From NCBI GenBank assembly GCA_025055455.1, contig JANWXD010000010.1, forward strand, positions 1 to 64,000: a stretch of DNA of 64,000 bases, read 5' to 3'. The position numbers were made by a program, and so were the translations under genes. Of this stretch, positions 1 to 8,833 are shown in pieces. The stretch comes from Bryobacteraceae bacterium (GTDB lineage: Bacteria; Acidobacteriota; Terriglobia; Bryobacterales; Bryobacteraceae). The notes below the pieces were generated by a model, which did not search any database, was not told the origin of the DNA, and saw only the letters and a program-made list of their open reading frames with translations. Positions within the stretch are counted from its first letter, which is position 1. The number at the start of each line of letters is the position of its first letter.

Positions 1-1161
1 GATGACGTTGATGATCTGCGCCAGACACCCGACCCGCACCCGTTCGGCCTGCCGCAGCAGCGTATTGACGCAGCCACCCACCAGCAGAGCGTCCTCGAGG
101 TTGTAGATCTCTTCGAGCAGCCGCGGCGCGAACTGCCACTTGCCGTCCCCGCTGCGGGCGCGATACCACACGTTCCATTCGTCGAAGGACAACCACAGCC
201 GCTTTTGCGCCTTGCGCAGGCCGCGCACGTAATCGCACACGGCGATGATCTCCAGGATCTGACGCTCCATGTGCAGATTGAGGGCGACGAACCGGCTCGT
301 ATCTCCGTTGGTTTCGGTGGTGTTGTTGAAGTACCGGTGTAAGGAGATCGCATCCACAAGGTCGTAGCATTCCTCGAGCACCTCGCGATCCCACGTCAGA
401 TACGTGGGCATGAACGGGTTGCTCGAGCCGCAGGCGATCAGCTGGAGGTTGCGGTCAATACGCCGCATCTGCCGCGCGGTGTCGGCCGCTTTGCGGCCAT
501 ACTCGCGGGCGGGCATGTGCCCGATCTGCCAGGGCCCATCCATCTCGTTGCCCAGGCACCAGTAGCGCACGTTGTGAGGCTCGGCGTAGCCGTGCGCGCG
601 CCGCAGCTCGGCCCATCGGGTTCCCTTGTCCACGTTGCAGTACTCCAGCAGCGCAACGGCCTGCTCCGGCGTTCCCCAACCCAAGTTGACAGCCAGCATC
701 GGCTCGGTACCGATGATGCGGCACCACTCGATGAATTCATTGGTGCCGAATTGGTTGGTCTCGATGGAATTCCAAGCCAGCTCCCGCACCGTGGGCCGTT
801 TGTCTTTCGGGCCGACGCCGTCCAGCCAGTTGTAGCCGGACACGAAATTGCCGCCCGGGTACCGCATGATCGGCACCCCGAGCTCCTTCATTTCGGCGAT
901 CACGTCTTTGCGGAATCCTTTGGCGTCGGCCAGCTTCGAGCCCGGTTCGTACACGCCGCCGTAGATCGCGCGGCCCAAGTGCTCCAGAAACGCGCCGAGC
1001 AGCCTGCGGTCCATGTCCGCCCGCTTGCGCGCCAGATCGATGCCCACTCGGGCTGGCGCCCGCGTCTGGGCACGGACCACGCGGCCGAAACCCGCGATAC
1101 AGCTCAGCGTGACGCCGACCCAACCGAGCTGCCGGACGACGTCTCTCCTGCTCATCTGCAT
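1..1161 (-). CDS. alpha-L-arabinofuranosidase, GH51 type (3' end cut by window edge)
   Basis: Hydrolyses terminal alpha-L-arabinofuranosyl residues from arabinan or arabinoxylan; probably exported. About 387 residues are visible and the reading frame runs open off the left edge, so the C-terminal part is missing. The N-terminus MQMSRRDVVRQLG followed by a hydrophobic stretch resembles a Tat signal. Family features seen are the G-x-FLEHLGRAIYGG start of the barrel, RYPGGNFVSGYNW, the acid/base Glu in LGNEMDGPW and the nucleophile Glu in SFDEWNVWY. The start at 1161 was chosen because GGAGGT lies 9 nt upstream; an ATG at 1155 is further from it. A terminator-like hairpin separates it from the receptor gene upstream. 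Family assignment is firm; exact substrate is not. Confidence 0.92.
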   Translation of the reverse strand, partial: MQMSRRDVVRQLGWVGVTLSCIAGFGRVVRAQTRAPARVGIDLARKRADMDRRLLGAFLEHLGRAIYGGVYEPGSKLADAKGFRKDVIAEMKELGVPIMRYPGGNFVSGYNWLDGVGPKDKRPTVRELAWNSIETNQFGTNEFIEWCRIIGTEPMLAVNLGWGTPEQAVALLEYCNVDKGTRWAELRRAHGYAEPHNVRYWCLGNEMDGPWQIGHMPAREYGRKAADTARQMRRIDRNLQLIACGSSNPFMPTYLTWDREVLEECYDLVDAISLHRYFNNTTETNGDTSRFVALNLHMERQILEIIAVCDYVRGLRKAQKRLWLSFDEWNVWYRARSGDGKWQFAPRLLEEIYNLEDALLVGGCVNTLLRQAERVRVGCLAQIINVI

Positions 1162-1199
1162 GGCTGTCACACCTCCGCCACAACGTATCACAGGAAACA

Positions 1200-1232
1200 A
1201 GCGGGCTGCCGCGTTCTGGGCGCCAGCCCGCT
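1200..1232 (-). terminator. hairpin downstream of TonB-dependent receptor
   Basis: On the minus strand a perfect 9-bp stem AGCGGGCTG/CAGCCCGCT with a 15-nt loop begins 26 nt after the receptor stop codon and is followed by TGTTTCC, a weak T-rich tail. It lies between two minus-strand genes, so it should reduce read-through from the receptor into the arabinofuranosidase. It could act in both directions because the plus strand also shows ATTTTG after the stem. Confidence 0.55.
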
Positions 1233-1257
1233 ATTTTGCGATCGAAACGCCTCGGCC

Positions 1258-4200
1258 TCAGTATTCCAGCTTCATGCCAAGCTGGATCGAGCGCGGCTGG
1301 TTGCACTGCGTGCTGACCTGTCCGAACGCAGCGGCGCTCCAGTTCGTGTTCGGCTCGCAGAAGATCGTCCGGTTGAAGACGTTGCCGAACTGCACCTCGA
1401 AGCGGTGGCGGAAGCGCTCGCTAATGCGCGTTTCCTTGAACAGGCTGATGTCTTCAGTGGTTGCCGTCGCCAGACCGCGCACCGTTCCGTCCGTACGCGG
1501 CGCGTTGCCGAAGCGGAGCGGTCCGGGATCCGTCCAGGCGCTGCGGTCGAAGAGCCGGTCTTTGTTGGGATCGAACTTGTCGAAATCCAACCGGCCCTTG
1601 GCGCCTGCCACCCGGTCCGGCCGTTTCTGGTTGTTGAACAGGAACGGCGCCAAGTCATTGGTCATGGTAATGTTCAAAGGCCGCGGGCTTTCATAGCGCA
1701 GGATGCCGTTGAACGTCCAGCCCTGAAGGAGCTTACCCGCAAACCCGCTCTTGCCCTTCCCGATCGGCAGTTCCCACGTGTAAGCGACCACGAATACGTG
1801 CGGCACGTCGTCGAAGCTCAGACCGCGCTCGCCACGTTGCGTGTCGGCCGGATTTTGAATGCCCGTGCCGCCCCGCTGGGCGTTCTCGGCGCCGTCGTTG
1901 ATCAACTTCGACCACGTGTAGAAGAGGCGGAACTGGACGCCATTCGAGAACCGCTTGTCCAACTTGGCTTGCAGCGAATGGAAGATGCTCCAGCCGATGG
2001 GCAGCGCCCGGTAATCCAGGAACTGGTACTGCGGATACGGCCGCAGGGCTTGGGCGACGTTCCCAGTGAAACCCGGATATGGACGGGCGATGCCCGCATC
2101 TCGCGCCACCTGGGAGTCGATGCTGGCCGACAGCACCGCCGCCCCGTAGCGGAGCACATCCGGATGATTCATGTTGGCCGCCGTGCCGAGGAAGTTCGGG
2201 TGCTGCGGCAGGCGGGTGCCACGGTTGGCCACGTAGGAAATGTCCGCTAGCGTATTTTCGGTCACTTGGCGCTGGATCGTCAGCGACCAGTTCTGGTAGC
2301 GCGGCAGCTTGAGCTCGTCGGCCGGAATGGCTTGAATGGTCGTCCCGTTGGCGAAGGTGGGATCGATGAACGGCGGCCGCTCGACCAAATGGCGCGGGAA
2401 ACCGTCATCGAGGTAGAACGCGGGCGACAAGCCGGCCGTCAGGTTCGGCGCCTGTGGGTTGCCTTGGAATCCGCGGATCGGCTGCGGCCCCGAACCGAAC
2501 GGCTTGCTGTTGTAATAAATTCCGTAGCCGCCGCGGATCACGTTCCGGTCGCCGATCCGGTAGGCGAAGCCGAACCGCGGACCGAAGGCATCCACCGGAA
2601 TATCGAAGAAGTGCCGCAGTCCGGTGCGGCCGGGGCCCTGTCCGGCGAACACCAAGGCGCCGGGGCGCCCGCCCGCCCCAGGGTTGGGCGTTGTGGCCGA
2701 GAAATTGGACATTCGATCGTAACGCTCCGTCCACGGGTGCTGGTAGTCGAACCGCAGCCCGAGCGTCAACGTCAGCCGCGGCGTGACCTTGATGTCGTCA
2801 TTGATGAAGGCCGACGTCCAGTTGCCGTTGAACGTCACAAAGTTCGGGATCAGGAAGTTGGCCGTGTGCGTCTGGCCGAGCAGGAAGGAGGCAAATGGAT
2901 CGCCGGTGGCGGCCAAGCTGTTGCCTCGCGCGTCATAGCCGCCCGTACCCAAGCGATTGAAGTTGAAGAAACCGCCGGTGCCGTTGGCCCAGCCGCGGTA
3001 GTTGAACTGATGATGCCGGAACTCGTAGCCCACCTTCAGCGTGTGCTTGCCTTTCACCCAAGTCAGGTCGTTGGCGAACTGCCATCGGTTGATCGCTTCG
3101 AAGCCAAAGCCGATCCAGCCGATGCCCAGCTGGGTGTAGGGGATGTTTCCAGTGAAGGTGATATTGGGGAAGCCCGCTGTGTTGTCGAGCAATCCGCTTC
3201 GCTCCAGACTGCCCCACAGCTTGGTCGGCCAGCCCACACCGGCGGAAATCGGGATCCCTCCCATGAACCACCGGTCGTAGGCCACCAGGCCGTGGTGCAG
3301 CAGATTGTTGGTGATGATGGTGTCGAACTGCTGCGTGGCATGGTGCGTGGAGATGCGCTGGTAGAAGCCAATGCCAATGTAGTCGTCGTTCTTGTGCGAT
3401 TCCTTCTCCGGGTTGTAGCGGAAGTTGCAGCCCTGAATCTCGCCGCAGTTGCGAATCGCCGGCCGGTACGGCCAGAAGAAGGTGTGGCTGGTGCGGAACC
3501 GCGGGTTGAAATGGTGGTCGAAGCGGACGAGGGGCGTGCGGAAGTTCGCGATCCAAGTCTGATCGCCCGCCGGATTGCCTGCCACGTTGAACGACATCCC
3601 CGCGCGGTCCGGTCTTGGAATCAGGGGCACGATCTTGGCGGCCACCTGGCTGCGCAACGGGTGGTTGGCGGGAATGATGTTGCCCGGGAACGGGTCGCGC
3701 ACCGGAACGCCGTTGACGGTACGGGTGGTGCTCGGGTCAAAGATTTGACCCGAATAGACCGGGCGACCGAGTACGTCGGTGGAGATTTGGCCTCCCAGCA
3801 GCGCACTAAAGTCCCCGCGGCGGAACGGCTCAATGGGCACCGTGTTGCCGAATCCGGGCAGCACGCCGGAGCGGAACCGCAACCAGTCCATGTTGAAGAA
3901 AAAGAATGTCTTATTGTGGCCGTCGTAGACCTTCGGGATCACCACAGGACCACCGATGGTAAACCCGAAGGCGTTGCTGCGCTGCTTGGTGGCGCGGTCG
4001 GGGAAGAAGCCTCGCGCATTCAACTTGTCATTGGCGAAGTATTCATAAAAACTGCCGTGCAGCTCGTTGGTGCCCGACTTGGAGGTGTACTCCACGGTCC
4101 CCCCCGTGGTGTGCCCGTATTGGGCCGAGTACATCGTGTTGGTCACCTTCATTTCTTGGATCGCTTCGATGGAGGGAGCGCTCTCGTGGCTCTGCTGGTG

Positions 4201-4833
4201 GCCGGAGGCGTATCCGAACGCGGCGCCGTCGAAAAAGTTCTCCATCCCGAAGGTTTGGCCGCCGTTCATGCGGGAGGCGAACTGGCTGCCACGGAACATG
4301 GGATCGCCGTTGGGCTTCATCGGGAAATACCCCGGCTGGAGCAGCAGCATCGCCTCGGCCAGACGGATGTCCGCGCCCATCACCACCGGCAAGTTCTTGT
4401 AATAGGTCTGGTCGACGGTATTGGTGACCTCGGGCTGGGCAGTGTTGATCAGCTCCGCGGCCGCCGACACCTCGACCCGTTCCGTGACCGCGCCCAGCTC
4501 GAGCGTCGCGTCCTGCCGGTAGACCTGTCCGCCCACCAAGGTGATCCCGGACCGCACGAACGACTTGAACCCTTGATGCTCGACCGTGACCGAGTAGGTC
4601 CCCAACGTCAACAGCGGCGTCGTGTAGCTGCCGGCCTCGTTCGTGGTGAGGACCGTTTCCACTCCGGTTGCCTCATTGCGCACGATGACCTTGGCATTGG
4701 GAATCACGTTGCCGCTGGGGTCCATGACGATGCCGGTGATCGTGGCGCGGTCGGCCCGCTGCGCCAGCATCGTGATGCTGAACAGCGTGACCAGGGCCAA
4801 CAGACGACCGATTGCGACAGCGCTGCGTACCAT
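1258..4833 (-). CDS. TonB-dependent receptor, Oar-like with carboxypeptidase-regulatory domain
   Basis: Outer-membrane receptor of 1191 residues, probably importing oligosaccharides in a TonB-powered way. A signal peptide (residues 1-24, ending in LAQ) is followed by a carboxypeptidase-regulatory-like beta-sandwich (about 30-115, ITGIVMDPSGNVIPNAKV), a plug-like segment with the tract MYSAQYGHTTGGTVEYTSK, and a long beta-barrel ending in an aromatic residue (LGMKLEY), as usual for barrel proteins. Length and order match the acidobacterial Oar/TonB-receptor families. GGGAGG lies about 14 nt before the ATG. It sits between two GH51 enzymes and has a LacI-type operator at its promoter, so arabinose-containing glycans are the likely cargo; that is inference from context. 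Confidence 0.92.
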   Translation of the reverse strand: MVRSAVAIGRLLALVTLFSITMLAQRADRATITGIVMDPSGNVIPNAKVIVRNEATGVETVLTTNEAGSYTTPLLTLGTYSVTVEHQGFKSFVRSGITLVGGQVYRQDATLELGAVTERVEVSAAAELINTAQPEVTNTVDQTYYKNLPVVMGADIRLAEAMLLLQPGYFPMKPNGDPMFRGSQFASRMNGGQTFGMENFFDGAAFGYASGHQQSHESAPSIEAIQEMKVTNTMYSAQYGHTTGGTVEYTSKSGTNELHGSFYEYFANDKLNARGFFPDRATKQRSNAFGFTIGGPVVIPKVYDGHNKTFFFFNMDWLRFRSGVLPGFGNTVPIEPFRRGDFSALLGGQISTDVLGRPVYSGQIFDPSTTRTVNGVPVRDPFPGNIIPANHPLRSQVAAKIVPLIPRPDRAGMSFNVAGNPAGDQTWIANFRTPLVRFDHHFNPRFRTSHTFFWPYRPAIRNCGEIQGCNFRYNPEKESHKNDDYIGIGFYQRISTHHATQQFDTIITNNLLHHGLVAYDRWFMGGIPISAGVGWPTKLWGSLERSGLLDNTAGFPNITFTGNIPYTQLGIGWIGFGFEAINRWQFANDLTWVKGKHTLKVGYEFRHHQFNYRGWANGTGGFFNFNRLGTGGYDARGNSLAATGDPFASFLLGQTHTANFLIPNFVTFNGNWTSAFINDDIKVTPRLTLTLGLRFDYQHPWTERYDRMSNFSATTPNPGAGGRPGALVFAGQGPGRTGLRHFFDIPVDAFGPRFGFAYRIGDRNVIRGGYGIYYNSKPFGSGPQPIRGFQGNPQAPNLTAGLSPAFYLDDGFPRHLVERPPFIDPTFANGTTIQAIPADELKLPRYQNWSLTIQRQVTENTLADISYVANRGTRLPQHPNFLGTAANMNHPDVLRYGAAVLSASIDSQVARDAGIARPYPGFTGNVAQALRPYPQYQFLDYRALPIGWSIFHSLQAKLDKRFSNGVQFRLFYTWSKLINDGAENAQRGGTGIQNPADTQRGERGLSFDDVPHVFVVAYTWELPIGKGKSGFAGKLLQGWTFNGILRYESPRPLNITMTNDLAPFLFNNQKRPDRVAGAKGRLDFDKFDPNKDRLFDRSAWTDPGPLRFGNAPRTDGTVRGLATATTEDISLFKETRISERFRHRFEVQFGNVFNRTIFCEPNTNWSAAAFGQVSTQCNQPRSIQLGMKLEY

Positions 4834-4896
4834 CTCTTCGACTCGCCTCCCTTAGCTTTTCCACCCCGCCAGACCATGCGCCGCTGACGAGGTTTG

Positions 4897-4910
4897 TGTA
4901 AACGCTCTCA
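4897..4910. promoter_or_regulatory. putative LacI-family operator over the receptor +1 site
   Basis: TGTAAACGCTCTCA matches the TGNAANCGNTNNCA pattern of LacI/GalR-family (CcpA/cre-like) operators at every fixed position. It starts 3 nt downstream of the -10 hexamer of the receptor promoter and covers the predicted transcription start, the classic place for repression. No regulator gene is in the window. Confidence 0.6.
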
Positions 4911-4913
4911 AAA

Positions 4914-4942
4914 TATATAGCCGTGTAACGGATGAAAGTCAA
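4914..4942 (-). promoter_or_regulatory. sigma70-like promoter of the TonB-dependent receptor
   Basis: Reading the minus strand, TTGACT (4942-4937) and TATATA (4919-4914) are separated by exactly 17 nt. Transcription would start near 4907, giving a leader of about 75 nt with a GGGAGG ribosome-binding site. This is one of the two best -35/-10 pairs found in the window. Confidence 0.7.
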
Positions 4943-5051
4943 GCAAAAAAATTAACGGGAATGTGTTAGCGCCGCCCGCGCCGGGCGCATTCGTACCTCA
5001 AAAAACGAGCCCGAATCCAGCTCAGCGCTGGAAGGACCCTCCCCCGTCGAT

Positions 5052-5061
5052 TGTAAGCGCT
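5052..5061. promoter_or_regulatory. possible second LacI-type half-operator
   Basis: TGTAAGCGCT shares the TGTAARCGCT half-site of the operator at 4897, with its centre 155 bp away. It lies just past the stop codon of the upstream arabinofuranosidase gene. The second half (ATTT) is degenerate, so this is a weak auxiliary-site candidate. Confidence 0.35.
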
Positions 5062-5069
5062 ATTTTAGC

Positions 5070-7100
5070 TTATCTTGCAAGGAGTTCCGCCCGGGTGACG
5101 CTGGCGTGCGGAAATGTGTAGGAAAATTCTACGCCCGCAGGCACGAAGCTCTCGATCGGAACTACGGCCTCGGGGCGCATCTCGTTGTTGTGCTGGTAGA
5201 TGCTGGCCCCGGTGAGCGTCCAGATCCGCGCTTGTCCGGACGCGCGGAACCCGGTGAGCCGGATCCGCGCGGGCAGGTCGCGATAGAGGTGCCGGTTGAC
5301 GGCGAACACTGTCAGACGATCGCCCGCCTCGTTGAGCGCCGTCGTCACGTCCAAGTACGGGGTGTCAGGGATGTCCGGAATCCGGTTGTTGCCCTCCTTG
5401 ACGTCGTAGGCCGGGCCGGTGACGCGCGTCGCCACGGAGGTGGCGATGTCGGCGGTCGAATAGAGGCGAAAGGCGTAATAGGCCGGGGTTGCGTACACCC
5501 GGCTGCGCTTCTTCCAAATGCCGCCGAATTCGATCAGGCCGGTCATGTCCGCGATCGGCACGAAATCCGCGACGCGGATCAGCGTGTTGAGAAAGCCTGC
5601 GGCGCAAATGGCGCCCCCGAGGTTGTGGAACCGCGGCACGCGGTCATCCCGGCCCCAGAACAGCCACTCGGTGAAGGCGATTTGCACTCTGCCCCGGTGC
5701 GCGGCGTGTGCGTCGATCTGCGCCTTCATCTGGCGCAACAGCCGCTCGAGTCCTACCGGCAACGCGAAAGCCGCTTCCGCGACGAAATCCGGTGAGGCAT
5801 CCTGGCGGCGCACGTTGGCCGTGCCTACGACGAAATGGGTGGCCAGGTAGTCGAACGTTCCCGCAGGCAGCGCCAGAAGCCTCGCATTCCACTCCCGGAA
5901 GCGGTCCGGATCTTCGCCGGTGGCGATGAGCCGCGCCGCCGGGTCCACAGCCCGGACAGCGTCCCGGAACACTTGGGTCCGTTCGGCGGCCCGCTCGAGC
6001 GTGGGATAACCGATCTGGAACGTGCCCCAAAGCTCGTTGCCGAGCTCCCACAGCAGCCCGCCGCGACGGTCGCCCCAGCGCTCATTGACATAGCGGACCC
6101 ATTCGGCGGCCTCCTGCGGCGTGCCGCTTCCCAGATTGAGCGCGATCTGCGGCTCGGCGCCGATGAGGCGGCAAAAGCGCAGGAACTCGTCCGTGCCGAA
6201 GTGGTTGTACTCGGGGATGCCCCAGGCTTGGTTCAGCATCGAGACGCGGCGGTCCAGCGGTCCGACGCCGTCTTTCCAGTGGTAGCCGGAAGTGAAATTG
6301 CCTCCGAAACGCAGAAGCGGCGTGCGCAGGGCGCGCGACAGCTCGATCATTTCCGGCTCCATGCCGTCCACGTGATCGGCGGGAAACAGCAGGACTTGGT
6401 CCACGAAGGCGCGCCCTTCGTCGCGCAGCGCGATGACGAAGTCGGCCGGCTCGAGGGGCTCGATCTGCCCGCGTTGCAGCTCCAGTGCGAATTCGTAGCG
6501 CGCCCACTGCGTCCCGCTCAGGCGAACGGAAGCGCGGTGGAAGACGCTTCCAGGATCGTTCCGCCGTCGGATCGAGACTTCGAGTTCCGCCGGGCCGCTC
6601 ACGTGGCGCGCCCACAGGCTTCCGGTGTAGCGCAGAATCCGGTGCACCGGCAGATACACTCTCTGCCGCACGCCGGTTTCTTTGCCGGGCAGAGCCATGA
6701 TCAGCAGCGACCGGGAAGAGTTGGCGGCTTCGCCCCACCTGGGCTCGTAACGCCAGCCCTGGGCGTAGTCGAGCGGCTCCCAGGGAACCGGTAGGCCCAG
6801 GCCGGAGGCGCGCTCGAGGGCGGGGTTTTCTTCGATGAGTCGTTGGAGGTTCTGCACGCTCCAGAGCGCTTCTTCGAAGCTCGGGTTCTCGAGAACCTGC
6901 GCCCACAACCCGCCGTAAATGGCGCGCCCGATGGGTTCGAGGAACGTACCGAAGATCGTGCGCGGGATCCGGTAGGGGGCGCGTTGAGTGGCGTCAATCT
7001 CGACCAGCGCTTCCCACCGCTCACTGCGCACGAAGGTGTCGGCGGCCCAACCCGCCGTCGTCACCGTCAGCAGCAAACAGCTGTGCAAACGCTTTCTCAT
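5070..7100 (-). CDS. alpha-L-arabinofuranosidase-like glycoside hydrolase, GH51 family
   Basis: Protein of 676 residues with a signal peptide (MRKRLHSCLLL to AGWAA). An N-terminal region with FLEPIGRAIYGGLW is followed by a carbohydrate-binding-like insert (about 130-240), the catalytic barrel with LRFGGNFTSGYHW, the acid/base Glu in LLWELGNELWG and a nucleophile Glu in AFTEWLFWG, then a C-terminal beta domain. Longer than the first GH51 protein of the window and clearly a different subgroup. I chose the ATG at 7100 over one at 7124 because GGAG lies 6-9 nt before it and the signal peptide then starts correctly. Divergent from the FG-GAP gene at 7163. Activity on arabinofuranosides is known for the family, not proven here. 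Confidence 0.88.
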   Translation of the reverse strand: MRKRLHSCLLLTVTTAGWAADTFVRSERWEALVEIDATQRAPYRIPRTIFGTFLEPIGRAIYGGLWAQVLENPSFEEALWSVQNLQRLIEENPALERASGLGLPVPWEPLDYAQGWRYEPRWGEAANSSRSLLIMALPGKETGVRQRVYLPVHRILRYTGSLWARHVSGPAELEVSIRRRNDPGSVFHRASVRLSGTQWARYEFALELQRGQIEPLEPADFVIALRDEGRAFVDQVLLFPADHVDGMEPEMIELSRALRTPLLRFGGNFTSGYHWKDGVGPLDRRVSMLNQAWGIPEYNHFGTDEFLRFCRLIGAEPQIALNLGSGTPQEAAEWVRYVNERWGDRRGGLLWELGNELWGTFQIGYPTLERAAERTQVFRDAVRAVDPAARLIATGEDPDRFREWNARLLALPAGTFDYLATHFVVGTANVRRQDASPDFVAEAAFALPVGLERLLRQMKAQIDAHAAHRGRVQIAFTEWLFWGRDDRVPRFHNLGGAICAAGFLNTLIRVADFVPIADMTGLIEFGGIWKKRSRVYATPAYYAFRLYSTADIATSVATRVTGPAYDVKEGNNRIPDIPDTPYLDVTTALNEAGDRLTVFAVNRHLYRDLPARIRLTGFRASGQARIWTLTGASIYQHNNEMRPEAVVPIESFVPAGVEFSYTFPHASVTRAELLAR

Positions 7101-7144
7101 TTCGCGCTCCGTTCCCCCAATCATGCCACGGGGCGAGGGCTGGC

Positions 7145-7150
7145 TATAAT
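7145..7150 (+). promoter_or_regulatory. -10 hexamer of the FG-GAP operon
   Basis: Perfect TATAAT ending 12 nt before the ATG at 7163. The predicted start site is only about 5 nt before the ATG, so the mRNA would have almost no leader. No convincing -35 is visible. Its complement is also A/T-rich and may serve the divergent gene. Confidence 0.5.
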
Positions 7151-7162
7151 GGGCCTGTCGGC

Positions 7163-8833
7163 ATGAGGGGGTGGACGCTTACCGTTGTGGTCGCGGCGGC
7201 TCTGCTCCGCGCCGAGCTTCCCACCTTCTCGGACGTGACGGCCAGCTCGGGGCTGTCCTTCCGCAACCACGCGAGCCTGACGTCGGAAAAGTACCTGATC
7301 GAATCCATGACCGGCGGCGTGGCGCTGTTCGACTACGACGGTGACGGGCTGCTCGACGTGTTCCTCGTCAACGGGGCCGCCCTGGCGGACCCGATGCCTG
7401 CGGGCAAGCAGCCGGACAAATCCGATCCCCGGTACTGGAATCGGCTGTACCGCAACCTCGGCAACTTCCGGTTCGCCGACGTGACCGAGAAAGCGGGCGT
7501 TCGCGGCCACTCCTACGGCATGGGAGCGGCCGTCGGGGACTACGACAACGACGGGCGCCCGGATCTTTACGTGACCAACTTCGGGCGGAACATTCTCTAC
7601 CGCAACAACGGCGACGGCACATTCACCGACGTCACGGATAAGGCCGGCGTGGCGGCCTCCGGCTGGTCGGTGGGCGCCGTCTTCGTCGACTACGACCGGG
7701 ACGGCTTGCTCGACCTCTTCGTGGCGCGCTACCTGGACTGGGACTTTTCCAAGAACATTTACTGCGGCGAACGCAAGCCCGGCTACCGCGCCTATTGCCA
7801 TCCGGACCAGTTCGAGCCCATCCACCATCTGCTGTACCGCAACAATGGCGACGGCACGTTCACCAATGTCTCCGACCAGGCGGGAATCGCGGCGCACCCC
7901 GGCAAGGGACTCGGCGTCGCGATCGAAGACTTCGACCGCGACGGTTGGACCGACATCTTCGTGGCCAACGATTCCTTCCCCCAGCAGTTGTTCCGCAACA
8001 AAGGGGATGGAACCTTCGAGGAGACGGCGCTGCTTCTCGGCGCGGCCTACGACGAAGACGGGCGCACCTTCGCCGGCATGGGCGTGGATTTCGCCGATTA
8101 CGACAACGACGGCTGGCCGGACGTTTTCGTCAACGCTCTGGCCAATCAGAAGTACGCGCTGTTTCGCAACGCAAAAGGCTCCTTCGAATACGTTTCAGGA
8201 CCGAGCGGCGTGGCAGGCATCACGATGCTGCATTCCGGCTGGGGAACGCGCTTCCTCGACTATGACAACGACGGCTGGAAGGATCTGCTGGTCGGCCAAG
8301 GCCACGTCATGGATAACATCGAGCTGACGCAGCCCAACATCCGCTACCTGGAGCCGCTCTTGCTCATGCGGAACCGGGGAGGCAAGTTCGAGGACGTGTC
8401 CCGGCAAGCGGGCGCGCCGTTTCAAGTCCCGCTCGCCGCCCGCGGCATCGGCTTCGGCGACCTAAACAACGACGGCTTTGTCGATCTGGTGGTCAACTGC
8501 AACGACCGACCCGCGCTCGTGCTCCGTAACGATGGCGGCAACGGCAACCACTGGCTGCTCGTCAATGTCGTGGGGACGCGGAGCAACCGCGACGGCATCG
8601 GAGCAAGACTTCGGCTGGTCTCCGAATCCGGGCTGGAACAGCACGCCATCGTAACGACCGCCTCGAGCTACCTTTCGGCCAGCGACAAGCGGGTTCACTT
8701 CGGGTTGGGAAAAGATGCCCGGGTCAAGCTCCTGGAAATCACCTGGCCGAGCGGCGTGGTGCAGAAACTGGAACAGGTGGCCGGGGACCGGATTCTGACG
8801 GTGCGCGAGCCGGCCGACAGCGACGGATTATGA
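7163..8833 (+). CDS. secreted FG-GAP/VCBS repeat protein with ASPIC/UnbV domain
   Basis: Protein of 556 residues with a short signal peptide (ending around AALLRAE). The body is an integrin-like beta-propeller made of FG-GAP repeats with calcium-binding loops: DYDGDGLLD, DYDNDGRPD, DYDRDGLLD, DFDRDGWTD, DYDNDGWPD, DYDNDGWKD and DLNNDGFVD. The C-terminal 70 residues (from GIGARLRLV through VHFGLG to ITWPSGV) are the ASPIC/UnbV domain. The family (CRTAC1-like) is frequent in Acidobacteria and Planctomycetes; the molecular role is unknown, presumably extracellular binding. Its stop overlaps the next start (ATGA), so the two are translationally coupled. Confidence 0.88.
   Translation: MRGWTLTVVVAAALLRAELPTFSDVTASSGLSFRNHASLTSEKYLIESMTGGVALFDYDGDGLLDVFLVNGAALADPMPAGKQPDKSDPRYWNRLYRNLGNFRFADVTEKAGVRGHSYGMGAAVGDYDNDGRPDLYVTNFGRNILYRNNGDGTFTDVTDKAGVAASGWSVGAVFVDYDRDGLLDLFVARYLDWDFSKNIYCGERKPGYRAYCHPDQFEPIHHLLYRNNGDGTFTNVSDQAGIAAHPGKGLGVAIEDFDRDGWTDIFVANDSFPQQLFRNKGDGTFEETALLLGAAYDEDGRTFAGMGVDFADYDNDGWPDVFVNALANQKYALFRNAKGSFEYVSGPSGVAGITMLHSGWGTRFLDYDNDGWKDLLVGQGHVMDNIELTQPNIRYLEPLLLMRNRGGKFEDVSRQAGAPFQVPLAARGIGFGDLNNDGFVDLVVNCNDRPALVLRNDGGNGNHWLLVNVVGTRSNRDGIGARLRLVSESGLEQHAIVTTASSYLSASDKRVHFGLGKDARVKLLEITWPSGVVQKLEQVAGDRILTVREPADSDGL

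Noticed and set aside
2266-4887. Long plus-strand open frame opposite the TonB-dependent receptor
   Set aside because: It mirrors the receptor gene, has Arg/Ala/Val/Asp-rich composition without domains, and reflects codon bias in high-GC DNA.
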